This document shows, piece after piece, positions 27,367 to 36,025 of a stretch of 64,000 nt of DNA (the first letter of the stretch is position 1; every line of letters starts with the position of its first letter). The notes beneath the pieces were generated by a model that was given only the letters and a program-made list of their open reading frames with translations, made no database searches and was not told where the DNA came from. The position numbers were made by a program, and so were the translations under genes. The stretch is from Caballeronia sp. dw_276 (GTDB lineage: Bacteria > Pseudomonadota > Gammaproteobacteria > Burkholderiales > Burkholderiaceae): the NCBI RefSeq assembly GCF_018449635.1, contig NZ_JAAVUV010000004.1, positions 62,001-126,000 on the forward strand. The letters are read 5' to 3'.

Positions 27367-28275
27367 ATGTCCGATCGATCAGGCCCGTTGCCCGCGCTGA
27401 CCCTGCGCCAAGTGCAGTACTTCGTTGCGCTCGCGCATGCGCGCAGTTTCACGCAGGCTGCGCAATCGCTGTCGCTTACGCAACCCGCCTTGACCGCGGC
27501 GATCCGCCAGATCGAATTCCTGCTGGGCGGGCCTTTGTTCCTGCGCTCCGCGCATCGGCTGACATTGACCGATGCCGGCGCGAGCATCCTGCCGCTCGCC
27601 GAACGTCTGCTGAATCACGCGCGCGGCACCTTCGACGACATGGCCAGCACATTCCTGGAACGGCTGCAGACGGTGCGCATCGCGATGATTCCGTCGGTGG
27701 CGGGACGCTTGCTGCCTGTGCTCAACGCGTTCCGCGAACAGCGCCCCATGCTCCGTTTTACGCTCACCGACTTGCCGAATACAGCGCTGATCGATGCCGT
27801 GCGCGATGGCGTCGCCGATATCGGCATCGGCGTGCATGAGCCGGAGGCGAACCACGAAGCCCTGCGTTTCAAGGATGTTTTCGAGGACGAGATCGTGGTC
27901 GTCGTGCGTCGCGACGATCCGCTTGCGAAGCTCAAGACCGTGCCGTGGAAAAAGCTCGTCGGCCGCGATCTCGCCGTGTTCGTGCGCGGCAGCGTGAGCG
28001 ACACCTTGCACAGGACCAGTGGCGACGAAAAACTGCGCCTCTCGGTGACCTACACGATGGAATACACCGAGCCGCTTTACGCCCTCGCGCGCAACGGCCT
28101 CGCGATCGCGGTCATGCCGAGCCTCTACACGATGCATTTGCACGATCCCGAACTGATTGCGCTGCGACTCGATAAACCCCGCGTCACGCGCGCCATCGCA
28201 TTGATTTCGCTGGCGGGCGTTGATCGCGGGCCGCATGTGAAAGCGTGCTGGGACTATATTGCCGCGCACATTTAA
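27367..28275 (+). CDS. LysR family transcriptional regulator
   Basis: A 302-residue LysR-type regulator. The N-terminal winged helix is LTLRQVQYFVALAHARSFTQAAQSLSLTQPALTAAIRQIE at about 11-50, followed by the two-part substrate-binding domain (IGIGVHEPEANHEALRF, FVRGSVSDTLHR). It is divergent from the NCS2 permease and convergent with the nucleoside hydrolase gene. Position suggests control of the permease-deaminase operon, possibly with the porin-hydrolase operon. The inducer is unknown. Confidence 0.88.
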   Translation: MSDRSGPLPALTLRQVQYFVALAHARSFTQAAQSLSLTQPALTAAIRQIEFLLGGPLFLRSAHRLTLTDAGASILPLAERLLNHARGTFDDMASTFLERLQTVRIAMIPSVAGRLLPVLNAFREQRPMLRFTLTDLPNTALIDAVRDGVADIGIGVHEPEANHEALRFKDVFEDEIVVVVRRDDPLAKLKTVPWKKLVGRDLAVFVRGSVSDTLHRTSGDEKLRLSVTYTMEYTEPLYALARNGLAIAVMPSLYTMHLHDPELIALRLDKPRVTRAIALISLAGVDRGPHVKACWDYIAAHI

Positions 28276-28287
28276 GGCCGGTGCACT

Positions 28288-29331
28288 TCAAGGCAGCGTC
28301 GCGATGCTTGCACGCAACGCGGCGTAGAACGCATCGGCATCGACGTCCGTGATCCACGTCGCGTTCGGCGCACGTCCGCTGTGTCCCGACCAGTCGACGA
28401 CGGTTTCACCCAGCGTAAATTGCCCGGTTGTTTCCACCACCACGTTGACCAGCTTGCCCTTGAAGAGGCTCGGATCGATGAGATAACCCGCTGCAGTCGG
28501 GTCGTACATCGGCGCGTCTTCCACGCCTTTGCGGCCTTTCTGATACTTCACTTCGGCCGCCATGATGTCCGCGACGATCGCGCCGCAACGGTTCCCGATC
28601 GCGCGAATCGGCGCAATGCGAGCCGGTGTGATCGGCGCTTTCACGGCGACATCGCGCGGCAAAACGACGATCGGAACGCCGCTCGAAAACACGATGCTCG
28701 CCGCTTGCGGATCGACATAGATATTGAATTCGGCCGCCGGCGTGATGTTGCCGCGCTCGAAAAACGCCCCACCCATCAGCACGATTTCGCGCAGCGCGTC
28801 GCGGATTTCCGGCGCTTCGGTCAACGCGGTTGCGATGTTCGTCAGCGGCCCGAGCGCGCAAATCGTGACGCTTTTCGGCGGCGCGGCCTTCAATGTATCG
28901 ATGAGATACGCCACCGCGTGCTGGCCGGCGAGCGGCGCCAGCGGTTCGTGCAGTTCGACGCCTTCCAGCCCGGTCTTGCCGTGCACGTTCGCCGCCGTAA
29001 TCAGCTCGCGCATCAGCGGACGCGGACAGCCGGCGTACACGGGCAGCGTCTTGGTGGCGCCGGCCCAGTCGCGGATGATGCGCGCGTTGCGCTCCGTCAG
29101 GTTCAGCGGCACGTTGCCGGCCACCGCCGTCAACGCACGCACATCGACGCGATCACGCGCGCCGAGCGCGAACAGGATGGCGATGGCATCGTCCTGACCC
29201 GGATCGCAATCGATAATCACCGTGCGTCGCTCGTTGGCCGCGTGCGCGAGCGGATTGAACAAGGCTGATGCGGTCAATGCCGCCGATGCCTTCAAAAACG
29301 TGCGTCGAGGAAAACTGGAAGTCTGGCTCAT
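28288..29331 (-). CDS. Tat-exported nucleoside hydrolase
   Basis: A 347-residue inosine/uridine-preferring nucleoside hydrolase homologue. It has the calcium-binding signature DCDPGQDDA at 41-49 and the later MGGAFFERGNITPAAEFNIYVDP. The N-terminus carries a twin-arginine signal (PRRTFLK at 8-14, then a hydrophobic segment ending AHA), so it should act in the periplasm, splitting nucleosides into base and ribose. The ATG is two bases after the porin stop, indicating translational coupling. Together with the purine permease across the LysR gene it suggests external nucleoside use. Confidence 0.88.
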   Translation of the reverse strand: MSQTSSFPRRTFLKASAALTASALFNPLAHAANERRTVIIDCDPGQDDAIAILFALGARDRVDVRALTAVAGNVPLNLTERNARIIRDWAGATKTLPVYAGCPRPLMRELITAANVHGKTGLEGVELHEPLAPLAGQHAVAYLIDTLKAAPPKSVTICALGPLTNIATALTEAPEIRDALREIVLMGGAFFERGNITPAAEFNIYVDPQAASIVFSSGVPIVVLPRDVAVKAPITPARIAPIRAIGNRCGAIVADIMAAEVKYQKGRKGVEDAPMYDPTAAGYLIDPSLFKGKLVNVVVETTGQFTLGETVVDWSGHSGRAPNATWITDVDADAFYAALRASIATLP

Positions 29332-29333
29332 GA

Positions 29334-30443
29334 TCAGAATACGTGGCGCATGCCGAGGGTGGCGACGAGCTGGCGCGTGGTCGTCGAGCGCGCGAAGGCG
29401 AAGATTTGCGCGTGTTGTGCATCGCCGGTAGCCTGCTGGCCGATGACCGTCAACGCCACGTCGGTACGCTTCGAGAGGAAATAGTCCGCCTGCAAGTTGA
29501 CCTGATGCCACGCCGGTTTCTGGTTGATGACGTCGTATTTGCCATCGGTATAACCGTACGCGGCGCCCAGGAACAGCGACGGCGTCATGGTGTACACCAC
29601 GTTCACGCCGAAGTTCTGCAAGTGCAGGTGCGAGTTGTCGAGGTAATCGTAGTGGACATCGGTGAAAAGCGCTGCGAACTGGGCCTTGCCGATAGTGTAG
29701 AAACCGCCTGTGCCGGCAATGCGCTGCTTCTTCGCAAACACCGACGGGTTGGTCGCGCTTTTATCGAAGATCAGGATGGGCGACGAATAATCGTTCGATA
29801 TCGCGCCGTCCGAATTCGTGCTGCTGAACGGATGGTTGTACTGCGCGTAGACCGCGCTCCAGCGCAACGGACCGTGCTCGTAACCAATGCCGAAGCTGTA
29901 CGCGTTGTTGTCGCCGAAACCCGTTGAATTGCTGAAGCCGTAGATGGCCGTGGCCTTCAGTCCGCGATAATCCGGGCTCACGTACTTCACCGAATTCTGG
30001 ATGCGGATGTCGTTATAACCGTTGTCGTTATCGCCGATATTCACGCCGTTGCTCGCAATGATCACCGGGCCGATGTAATCGTGAATGGCGTCGTACTGGC
30101 GGCCGAGCGTGAGCGTGCCGTAGGTTTTATCGGAGAGACCGACCGCCGCCAGGCGGCCGAATTCGCGGCCGTTTTGCGCGGCCGTGCCGGTCATGATGTT
30201 GAAGCCGTTTTCAAGCTGGAAGATCGCGCTCAAGCCGCCGCCCAGGTCCTCGCGGCCTTTCAAACCCCAGCGCGGATTCTGGTTCGTTCCGCTCAACGCC
30301 TGATACGCGTTGTGGCCGCCCTGATTCGTCGCAAAGCCGACACCCCCTGAAATCAGGCCGTAAAGAGTGACACTGCTTTGCGCATACGATGAGGCGGTGA
30401 ACGCGCCGAGCATTGCAAGGGGAGCAAGCTTGAGTAGTTTCAT
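29334..30443 (-). CDS. outer-membrane porin (Gram-negative porin, Burkholderia type)
   Basis: A 369-residue trimeric-type general porin. A signal peptide (MKLLKLAPLAMLGAFTASSYA) is followed by the usual start SSVTLYGLISGGVGF, repeated amphipathic strands (NPRWGLKGREDLGGGLSAIFQLENGF) and a C-terminal phenylalanine (GMRHVF) needed for outer-membrane insertion. The ATG at 30443 gives a normal signal peptide; the 31 residues upstream in frame do not look coding. It is first in an operon with a periplasmic nucleoside hydrolase, which suggests a nucleoside-induced porin (inference). Confidence 0.9.
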   Translation of the reverse strand: MKLLKLAPLAMLGAFTASSYAQSSVTLYGLISGGVGFATNQGGHNAYQALSGTNQNPRWGLKGREDLGGGLSAIFQLENGFNIMTGTAAQNGREFGRLAAVGLSDKTYGTLTLGRQYDAIHDYIGPVIIASNGVNIGDNDNGYNDIRIQNSVKYVSPDYRGLKATAIYGFSNSTGFGDNNAYSFGIGYEHGPLRWSAVYAQYNHPFSSTNSDGAISNDYSSPILIFDKSATNPSVFAKKQRIAGTGGFYTIGKAQFAALFTDVHYDYLDNSHLHLQNFGVNVVYTMTPSLFLGAAYGYTDGKYDVINQKPAWHQVNLQADYFLSKRTDVALTVIGQQATGDAQHAQIFAFARSTTTRQLVATLGMRHVF

Positions 30444-30569
30444 GGTTGTCCGGTGATCTTCCGATGAGCGTGTGAATGTATTCGTCGCGCCGTTTTTTGG
30501 ATTCATGGCGTCTGGCGAGTGCATCGGACTGTACAAAACCGAAAACCATAAAAATAATTATGAATTGTT

Positions 30570-30592
30570 ATAAACCCATCAAATGAGTTTAT
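30570..30592. promoter_or_regulatory. candidate operator upstream of the porin-nucleoside hydrolase operon
   Basis: An AT-rich near-palindrome: ATAAAC-C-CAT, centre CAA, then ATG-A-GTTTAT. The arms of ten bases have a single mismatch. It lies 127 bp upstream of the porin start codon in a 244-bp gap, where the symmetry suits a LysR or LacI-type site. Confidence 0.4.
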
Positions 30593-30687
30593 GCAACGGG
30601 CGTCAGGCGAGGCTTCGATCTGGTGGGATCAGCGTGCGCAAGCGGTCGAGGTGCGGCCCGGCGGCACGGTAGATGGTCCGGTACTGA

Positions 30688-31416
30688 TCAACCCGGCAGC
30701 GTTCCGCCTTCGGAAATCGGCTTCATCGTGGTCATGGTCCGCTCGGCGAGCACTGCGTCGCGCTTCGCCATCAAATGCGCGCGCATGATTTCGGCCATGC
30801 GTTTTCCATCGCGTGATTCGAGGGCCGCGATCATGGCTTCATGGTCGCGGATCGCGCTGTCCCACTTCTTCGTCTGGAAGTTCGAACGGAACCGCAACGC
30901 CTGCAGCCGCCGGTTCACCGATATGTACGTCTGCCGCAAGGCGGAATTGCGCGCGGCGTCGTTGATCTTGTCGTGGATGGCCTGATTGCGGTTGTAGTAG
31001 CCGGACAGATCGTTCTGTTCGCGGCACGCGAGCATGGCGTAGTGCAGCGCCTTGATCTCGCTGAGTTCGGCGGGCGTCATGCGTTCGCATGCAAGTTCGC
31101 CCGAGAACGCTTCGAGTCCGCCCATCAGTTCGAACGTCTCGCGGATTTCCGCGTCGCTCATCCGGGAAACCGACGCGCCCCGGTTCGGCAGAATATCGAT
31201 CAAACCTTCCGATGCGAGCACCTTCAGCGCCTCGCGCAGCGGCGTGCGCGATATTCCGAGCGTCTCGCACAAGGTCCGTTCGTTGAGCTTCATGCCCGGT
31301 GCAAGCATCCCTTCCACGATGAAATTGCGCAGATGGTCGACCACCGTGTCGTGCAACCGCTGCCGCTCGACTTTCGGCAACGTGAATTCGCGATCAGGAG
31401 CATGATCATTTTGCAT
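30688..31416 (-). CDS. GntR family (FCD type) transcriptional regulator
   Basis: A 242-residue FadR-type regulator. The winged helix includes LNERTLCETLGISRTPLREALKVLASEGLI at about 44-73. The FCD domain follows, with FELMGGLEAFSGELACERM and the metal-type histidines in HDKIND and RDHEAMI. It is divergent from the serine-glyoxylate aminotransferase operon. Its own start codon lies inside TTGCATGCAA, and the same core occurs just upstream of the aminotransferase, so it probably represses both itself and that operon. Confidence 0.88.
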   Translation of the reverse strand: MQNDHAPDREFTLPKVERQRLHDTVVDHLRNFIVEGMLAPGMKLNERTLCETLGISRTPLREALKVLASEGLIDILPNRGASVSRMSDAEIRETFELMGGLEAFSGELACERMTPAELSEIKALHYAMLACREQNDLSGYYNRNQAIHDKINDAARNSALRQTYISVNRRLQALRFRSNFQTKKWDSAIRDHEAMIAALESRDGKRMAEIMRAHLMAKRDAVLAERTMTTMKPISEGGTLPG

Positions 31417-31421
31417 GCAAT
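31408..31421. promoter_or_regulatory. operator-like palindrome over the GntR start codon
   Basis: ATTTTGCATGCAAT, with perfect TTGCATGCAA at 31411-31420, contains the complement of the GntR ATG (31414-31416). It shares its first 13 bases with the palindrome at 31543-31558, 135 bp away. Confidence 0.55.
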
Positions 31422-31513
31422 ACCTCTAGCCATTCTGTTGACGCGATTTTACCGCGCCGCACCCAAAAAACCGTGGGACGGGTTTTCACCTAAGCAAAAC
31501 AAGCATTTATCGC

Positions 31514-31558
31514 TTTCAGGCAACGCGGCAGTGCGCTAGAGTATTTTGCATGCAAAAT
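31514..31558 (+). promoter_or_regulatory. promoter and operator of the aminotransferase operon
   Basis: TTTCAG (31514-31519) and TAGAGT (31537-31542), 17 bp apart, resemble a sigma-70 promoter. Directly after the -10 box lies the perfect 16-base palindrome ATTTTGCATGCAAAAT (31543-31558), positioned to block transcription start. The start codon follows 15 bases later. Confidence 0.55.
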
Positions 31559-31572
31559 TCAAAGGACGCATC

Positions 31573-32793
31573 ATGTTGAAGCTCGATTTCCATCCCGCCG
31601 GTCGCCACTTCCTGCAGATTCCCGGTCCGAGCCCTGTGCCCGACCGCATCTTGCGTGCGATGAGTTACCCGACCATCGACCATCGCGGGCCGGAATTCGG
31701 TGCGCTTGGACTGAAGGTGCTGGAAGGGATCAAATCGATCTTCAAGACTGCGCAGCCCGTGGTGATCTACCCCGCGTCGGGCACGGGTGCGTGGGAAGCG
31801 GCGCTGTGCAACACGCTCAGTCCCGGCGATGCCGTCCTGATGTTCGAGACCGGCCACTTCGCGACGCTCTGGAAGAAGATGGCCGAAAACCTCGGGCTGA
31901 AGCCGGAGTTTCTGGGTTTGCCTGGCACGGAAGGCTGGCGGCGCGGCGTCCAGGCGGACATGATCGAAGCGCGTCTGCGCGAGGACACGGAACGCAAGAT
32001 CAAGGCGGTTTGCGTGGTGCACAACGAGACTTCGACTGGCGTCACGTCGGATATCGCGTCGGTGCGCAGGGCTATCGATGCAGCCGGCCATCCGGCGCTT
32101 TTTCTCGTCGATACGATTTCTGGGCTTGCGTCCGCGGATTATCGTCACGACGAATGGGGCGTCGATGTCACCGTTTCGGGCTCGCAGAAAGGCCTGATGC
32201 TGCCGCCTGGGATCAGCTTCAACGCGGTATCGAAGAAGGCGGTCGAGGCGAGCAAGTCGGCGAAATTGCCGCGCGCGTTCTGGGCGTGGGACGAGATCAT
32301 CGAGATGAACAAGAGCGGTTATTGGCCGTACACGCCGAATACCAATCTTTTGTACGGCTTGTCGGAAGCTCTGGAAATGATCGGTGATGAAGGGCTCGAG
32401 AACGTCTTCGCGCGACATCAACGGTTGGCTGCCGCCTGCCGGGCGGCGGTCAACGCGTGGGGCCTGGAGATCCAATGCGCCGATCCCGCCGTGTATTCAC
32501 CGGTTCTCACAGGCGTGATGACGCCTGAAGGCGTTGACGCCGACGCGCTCCGCAAGCTGATCTACGAAAAGTTCGATATGTCGCTGGGCACAGGCCTCGG
32601 AAAGTTGAAGGGCCGGATGTTCCGAATCGGACATCTTGGCGATTGCAACGACTTGACGCTGATGGCGACGCTAACCGGATGCGAAATGGGCCTCAAGCTG
32701 GCGGGCGTAAAACTCGCGGGAAGCGGCGTGCTCGCGGCGATGGATTATCTGACCAGCAACGTCGCGGCGCCTGCGCTGAAAGCGGCGGCCTGA
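31573..32793 (+). CDS. class V aminotransferase, serine/alanine-glyoxylate type
   Basis: A 406-residue PLP enzyme of the serine-glyoxylate aminotransferase group. It opens with GRHFLQIPGPSPVPDRILRAM. The cofactor lysine lies in VSGSQKGLMLPPG near 200-212, and the C-terminal domain has GTGLGKLKGRMFRIGHLGDCN. It would move an amino group from serine or alanine to glyoxylate, giving glycine. The ATG at 31573 has AAAGGA six bases upstream. It heads a plus-strand operon with a 2-hydroxyacid dehydrogenase that could generate glyoxylate from glycolate, 14 bp downstream. Confidence 0.87.
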   Translation: MLKLDFHPAGRHFLQIPGPSPVPDRILRAMSYPTIDHRGPEFGALGLKVLEGIKSIFKTAQPVVIYPASGTGAWEAALCNTLSPGDAVLMFETGHFATLWKKMAENLGLKPEFLGLPGTEGWRRGVQADMIEARLREDTERKIKAVCVVHNETSTGVTSDIASVRRAIDAAGHPALFLVDTISGLASADYRHDEWGVDVTVSGSQKGLMLPPGISFNAVSKKAVEASKSAKLPRAFWAWDEIIEMNKSGYWPYTPNTNLLYGLSEALEMIGDEGLENVFARHQRLAAACRAAVNAWGLEIQCADPAVYSPVLTGVMTPEGVDADALRKLIYEKFDMSLGTGLGKLKGRMFRIGHLGDCNDLTLMATLTGCEMGLKLAGVKLAGSGVLAAMDYLTSNVAAPALKAAA

Positions 32794-32807
32794 AGAACAC
32801 TAAAACG

Positions 32808-35800
32808 ATGCTGACCCGATCCCCCGAAGCACTCGTCCAGCCAATCCACCTGATGCCGGCATCGGCGAGGGCCACACTTTCTCCGCTCGCCGCGCGTCTT
32901 CGCGGCGAGATGAAAGGCGACGTGCTGTTCGATCGTGCCGCACGCGGACGCTACGCGACGGATGCATCGATCTATCAGATCATGCCGATGGGTGTCGTCG
33001 TGCCGCGCGATCAGGCTGACTTGCTGCTCGCGCTGGACATTGCCCGCGATGCAAAGGCGTCCGTGCTCGCACGCGGCGCGGGGACGAGTCAGTGCGGGCA
33101 GACGATCGGCGAGGCGCTGATTATCGATACAAGCAAGTGGCTCAACAACATCGTTGATTTCGATGCCGAAGCGCGCACGGTGACGGCTGAGCCTGGCGTG
33201 GTGCTGGACCATCTGAACGCGTGGCTCAAGCCGCATGGCTTGTGGTTCCCGGTGGATGTATCGACCAGTGCGCAATGCACGATCGGCGGCATGGCGGGCA
33301 ACAACTCGTGCGGTTCCCGTTCCATGGAATACGGGATCATGGTCCACAACGTGGTCTCCATGGACGTCGTTCTAGCCGATGGTCACCAGGCGACGTTCGG
33401 CGCCTTGCATTCCATGTCGTCCGACGCGCGCACGCGCTCCCTGGTCGAAGGGGTGCAGCGTATCGCGCAACGTGAACGCGATGAAATCCGCGAGCAGGTG
33501 CCGAAGGTCCTGCGACGCGTGGCGGGCTATAACATCGATCTCTTCGATTGCCAAAGTCCTTTGCCATTCAGCGCGGATGGCGAACCGAATCTCGCGCAGT
33601 TGCTGGTCGGCTCCGAAGGCACGCTTGCGTTCACCCGACGTCTGACACTCAAGCTCTGGCCGCTGCCGGAGCACAAGACGCTGGGCGTCGTGAACTTCCC
33701 GACGTTCTACGACGCAATGGACATGACGCAGCATATCGTCAAGCTGGGTCCGGTCGCGGTGGAACTCGTCGATCGCACGATGATCGATCTCTCGATGTCC
33801 AATCCGGCGTTCCGGCCGGTCATTGAAAAGGCGTTGGTCGGCCAGCCGCAAGCGGTCTTGCTGGTCGAATTCGCAGGTGCGGATAAGGGCGTGCAACTCG
33901 CGAAGCTCGCACAACTCGTTGAGCTGATGGGCGATCTCGGTTTGCCCGGTTCGGTTGTCGAGATGCCCGACGCCTCGCAGCAAAAGGCTTTGTGGGAAGT
34001 GCGCAAGGCCGGGCTCAACATCATGATGAGCATGAAGGGCGACGGCAAGCCGGTATCGTTCATTGAAGATTGCGCCGTGCCGCTCGAACATCTGGCGCAA
34101 TACACGACGCGTCTGACTGAAGTCTTTCACAAGCACCATACCGAAGGCACCTGGTACGCACATGCAAGTGTCGGCACGCTGCATGTACGGCCAATTCTGG
34201 ATATGCGCCGGGACGGCGCGCAGAAGATGCGCGCCATCGCGGAAGAAGCCTCCGCCTTGGTGCGCGAATACAAGGGTGCATATTCGGGCGAACACGGCGA
34301 TGGTTTGTGCCGTGGCGAATGGGTCGCGTGGCAATACGGACCCCGGATCAACGAGGCGTTCCGCGAGATCAAGACGCTTTTCGATCCCGACAGTCGCATG
34401 AGCCCGGATCGCATCGTGAATCCACCGAAAATGGACGATGCGGCCAACTTCCGCTTTCCGCCTTCATACCGTGAACGCACGCTAGAAACGCAGCTCGACT
34501 GGTCGCAATGGAACGTGACACGCGATCCGCTCACAGGCGACGAAACACTGGCTGGCACAGGCGATGACCGTACCGGTGGTCTCGCGAAAGCGGTAGAGAT
34601 GTGCAACAACAACGGCCATTGCCGCAAGTTCGATGCAGGCACGATGTGCCCGAGTTATCGAATCACGAAGGACGAACAACACGTCACTCGCGGTCGCGCG
34701 AATACGTTGCGACTTGCAATCAGCGGTCAGCTCGGCGAAGAAGGGCTTGCGAGTCAGGATGTGAAGGACGTGCTCGACTTGTGTGTATCGTGCAAAGGCT
34801 GCAAGCGTGATTGCCCGACCGGCGTCGACATGGCGAAGATCAAGATCGAGGCACGCGCCGCGTGGACCGCGAAACACGGTTTGCGCTTGCGCGATCGATT
34901 AGTGGGATTCATGCCACGCTATGCGCCGTATGCGAGCCGCGCGCCTTCGTTGTTTGGTTCGGTGGAGCGTTTGCCGCGCGTGGCGAGGTGGGTCAAGGCG
35001 CGTCTCGGCCTTGCGCCTGAACGTGCGTTCCCGAAGTTCGTTGCGTCGTTTTTATCGACGGCTGAACAGCCCTTGCCGCCCTCGGTGAATGGCAAGGAGG
35101 TGTTGCTTTTCGTCGATACCTTCAACAACTATATGGAACCGGAAAACGCGCGCGCGGCAAAGCGCGTGCTTGAGGCCGCGGGTTATACGGTCCACCTGAA
35201 TCTGAAAGACGGCGAACGTCCGCTATGCTGCGGCCGCACGTTCCTGTCGGCCGGGAAAGTAGATGAAGCAAAGGCTGAAGCGCGCCGCACCTTGGACACG
35301 CTGCGCCCGTTTATCGAACGCGGCGTACCTGTGGTTGGACTCGAACCCTCATGCCTGCTTTCATTTCGCGATGAATTCCTCGACTACGGCTACGGCGATG
35401 AAGCGCGCAAGCTCGCGCAGACATCGTTTCTCTTCGAGGAATTTCTGGTACGCGAAAAACAGGCGGGACGTCTAAGGCTTTCGTTGAAACCGCTTGCCAT
35501 TCCTAAGGCGCTCGTCCACGGGCATTGCCATCAAAAAGCCTTCGATGTGTTTCGTCCGGTGCAAGCCGTGCTCGGCTGGATTCCGTCACTTGAGGTAAAG
35601 GTGATCGAATCGTCTTGCTGCGGAATGGCCGGCAGCTTCGGCTACGAAGCCGAGCACTACGAAGCATCTAAAGCGATGGCCGAACTGTCGCTCTTGCCGG
35701 CCATACGAAAAGCAGGAGACGCATTGATAGTCGCCGATGGCACTAGTTGCCGTCATCAAATAGCGGATGGAACGAGCGCAAACGCGATGCACGTTGCACG

Positions 35801-35831
35801 CGTTCTCGCGTCCGCGCTAAAAGAATTCTAA
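32808..35831 (+). CDS. FAD/Fe-S 2-hydroxyacid dehydrogenase (YdiJ-like, GlcDF-type fusion)
   Basis: A 1007-residue fusion protein similar in size to E. coli YdiJ. Residues about 45-270 form the FAD_binding_4 domain (ARGAGTSQCGQT, GGMAGNNSCGSRSMEYG), then the FAD-oxidase C domain to about 560 (HASVGTLHVRPILD, EHGDGLCRGEW). A 4Fe-4S domain has CVSCKGCKRDCP near 660 and an earlier partial cluster (NNNGHCRKFDAGTMCPSYR). Two CCG domains follow (CCGRTFLS, SSCCGMAGSFGYE). Such enzymes oxidise D-lactate, D-2-hydroxyglutarate or glycolate and pass electrons to the membrane. It starts 14 bp after the aminotransferase gene. Substrate is unproven; glycolate fits that neighbour. Confidence 0.88.
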   Translation: MLTRSPEALVQPIHLMPASARATLSPLAARLRGEMKGDVLFDRAARGRYATDASIYQIMPMGVVVPRDQADLLLALDIARDAKASVLARGAGTSQCGQTIGEALIIDTSKWLNNIVDFDAEARTVTAEPGVVLDHLNAWLKPHGLWFPVDVSTSAQCTIGGMAGNNSCGSRSMEYGIMVHNVVSMDVVLADGHQATFGALHSMSSDARTRSLVEGVQRIAQRERDEIREQVPKVLRRVAGYNIDLFDCQSPLPFSADGEPNLAQLLVGSEGTLAFTRRLTLKLWPLPEHKTLGVVNFPTFYDAMDMTQHIVKLGPVAVELVDRTMIDLSMSNPAFRPVIEKALVGQPQAVLLVEFAGADKGVQLAKLAQLVELMGDLGLPGSVVEMPDASQQKALWEVRKAGLNIMMSMKGDGKPVSFIEDCAVPLEHLAQYTTRLTEVFHKHHTEGTWYAHASVGTLHVRPILDMRRDGAQKMRAIAEEASALVREYKGAYSGEHGDGLCRGEWVAWQYGPRINEAFREIKTLFDPDSRMSPDRIVNPPKMDDAANFRFPPSYRERTLETQLDWSQWNVTRDPLTGDETLAGTGDDRTGGLAKAVEMCNNNGHCRKFDAGTMCPSYRITKDEQHVTRGRANTLRLAISGQLGEEGLASQDVKDVLDLCVSCKGCKRDCPTGVDMAKIKIEARAAWTAKHGLRLRDRLVGFMPRYAPYASRAPSLFGSVERLPRVARWVKARLGLAPERAFPKFVASFLSTAEQPLPPSVNGKEVLLFVDTFNNYMEPENARAAKRVLEAAGYTVHLNLKDGERPLCCGRTFLSAGKVDEAKAEARRTLDTLRPFIERGVPVVGLEPSCLLSFRDEFLDYGYGDEARKLAQTSFLFEEFLVREKQAGRLRLSLKPLAIPKALVHGHCHQKAFDVFRPVQAVLGWIPSLEVKVIESSCCGMAGSFGYEAEHYEASKAMAELSLLPAIRKAGDALIVADGTSCRHQIADGTSANAMHVARVLASALKEF

Positions 35832-36025
35832 AAGCTTTACACCCAAAGCGGACGTGTTCAAAAGTTCGCGTACTGGAGACAAGCATGACAAGACCGCGCA
35901 AGCCCAGGATTCGCAGCAACGCTGCCACGCCAATCAGGTAAGGCTTTATCGAAGTTCCGGATGCAGTTCGCTTCAGGCGCCCTTGCGGCGTCATGGTGAA
36001 GCACGCACTAATCAAGGAGACGATG

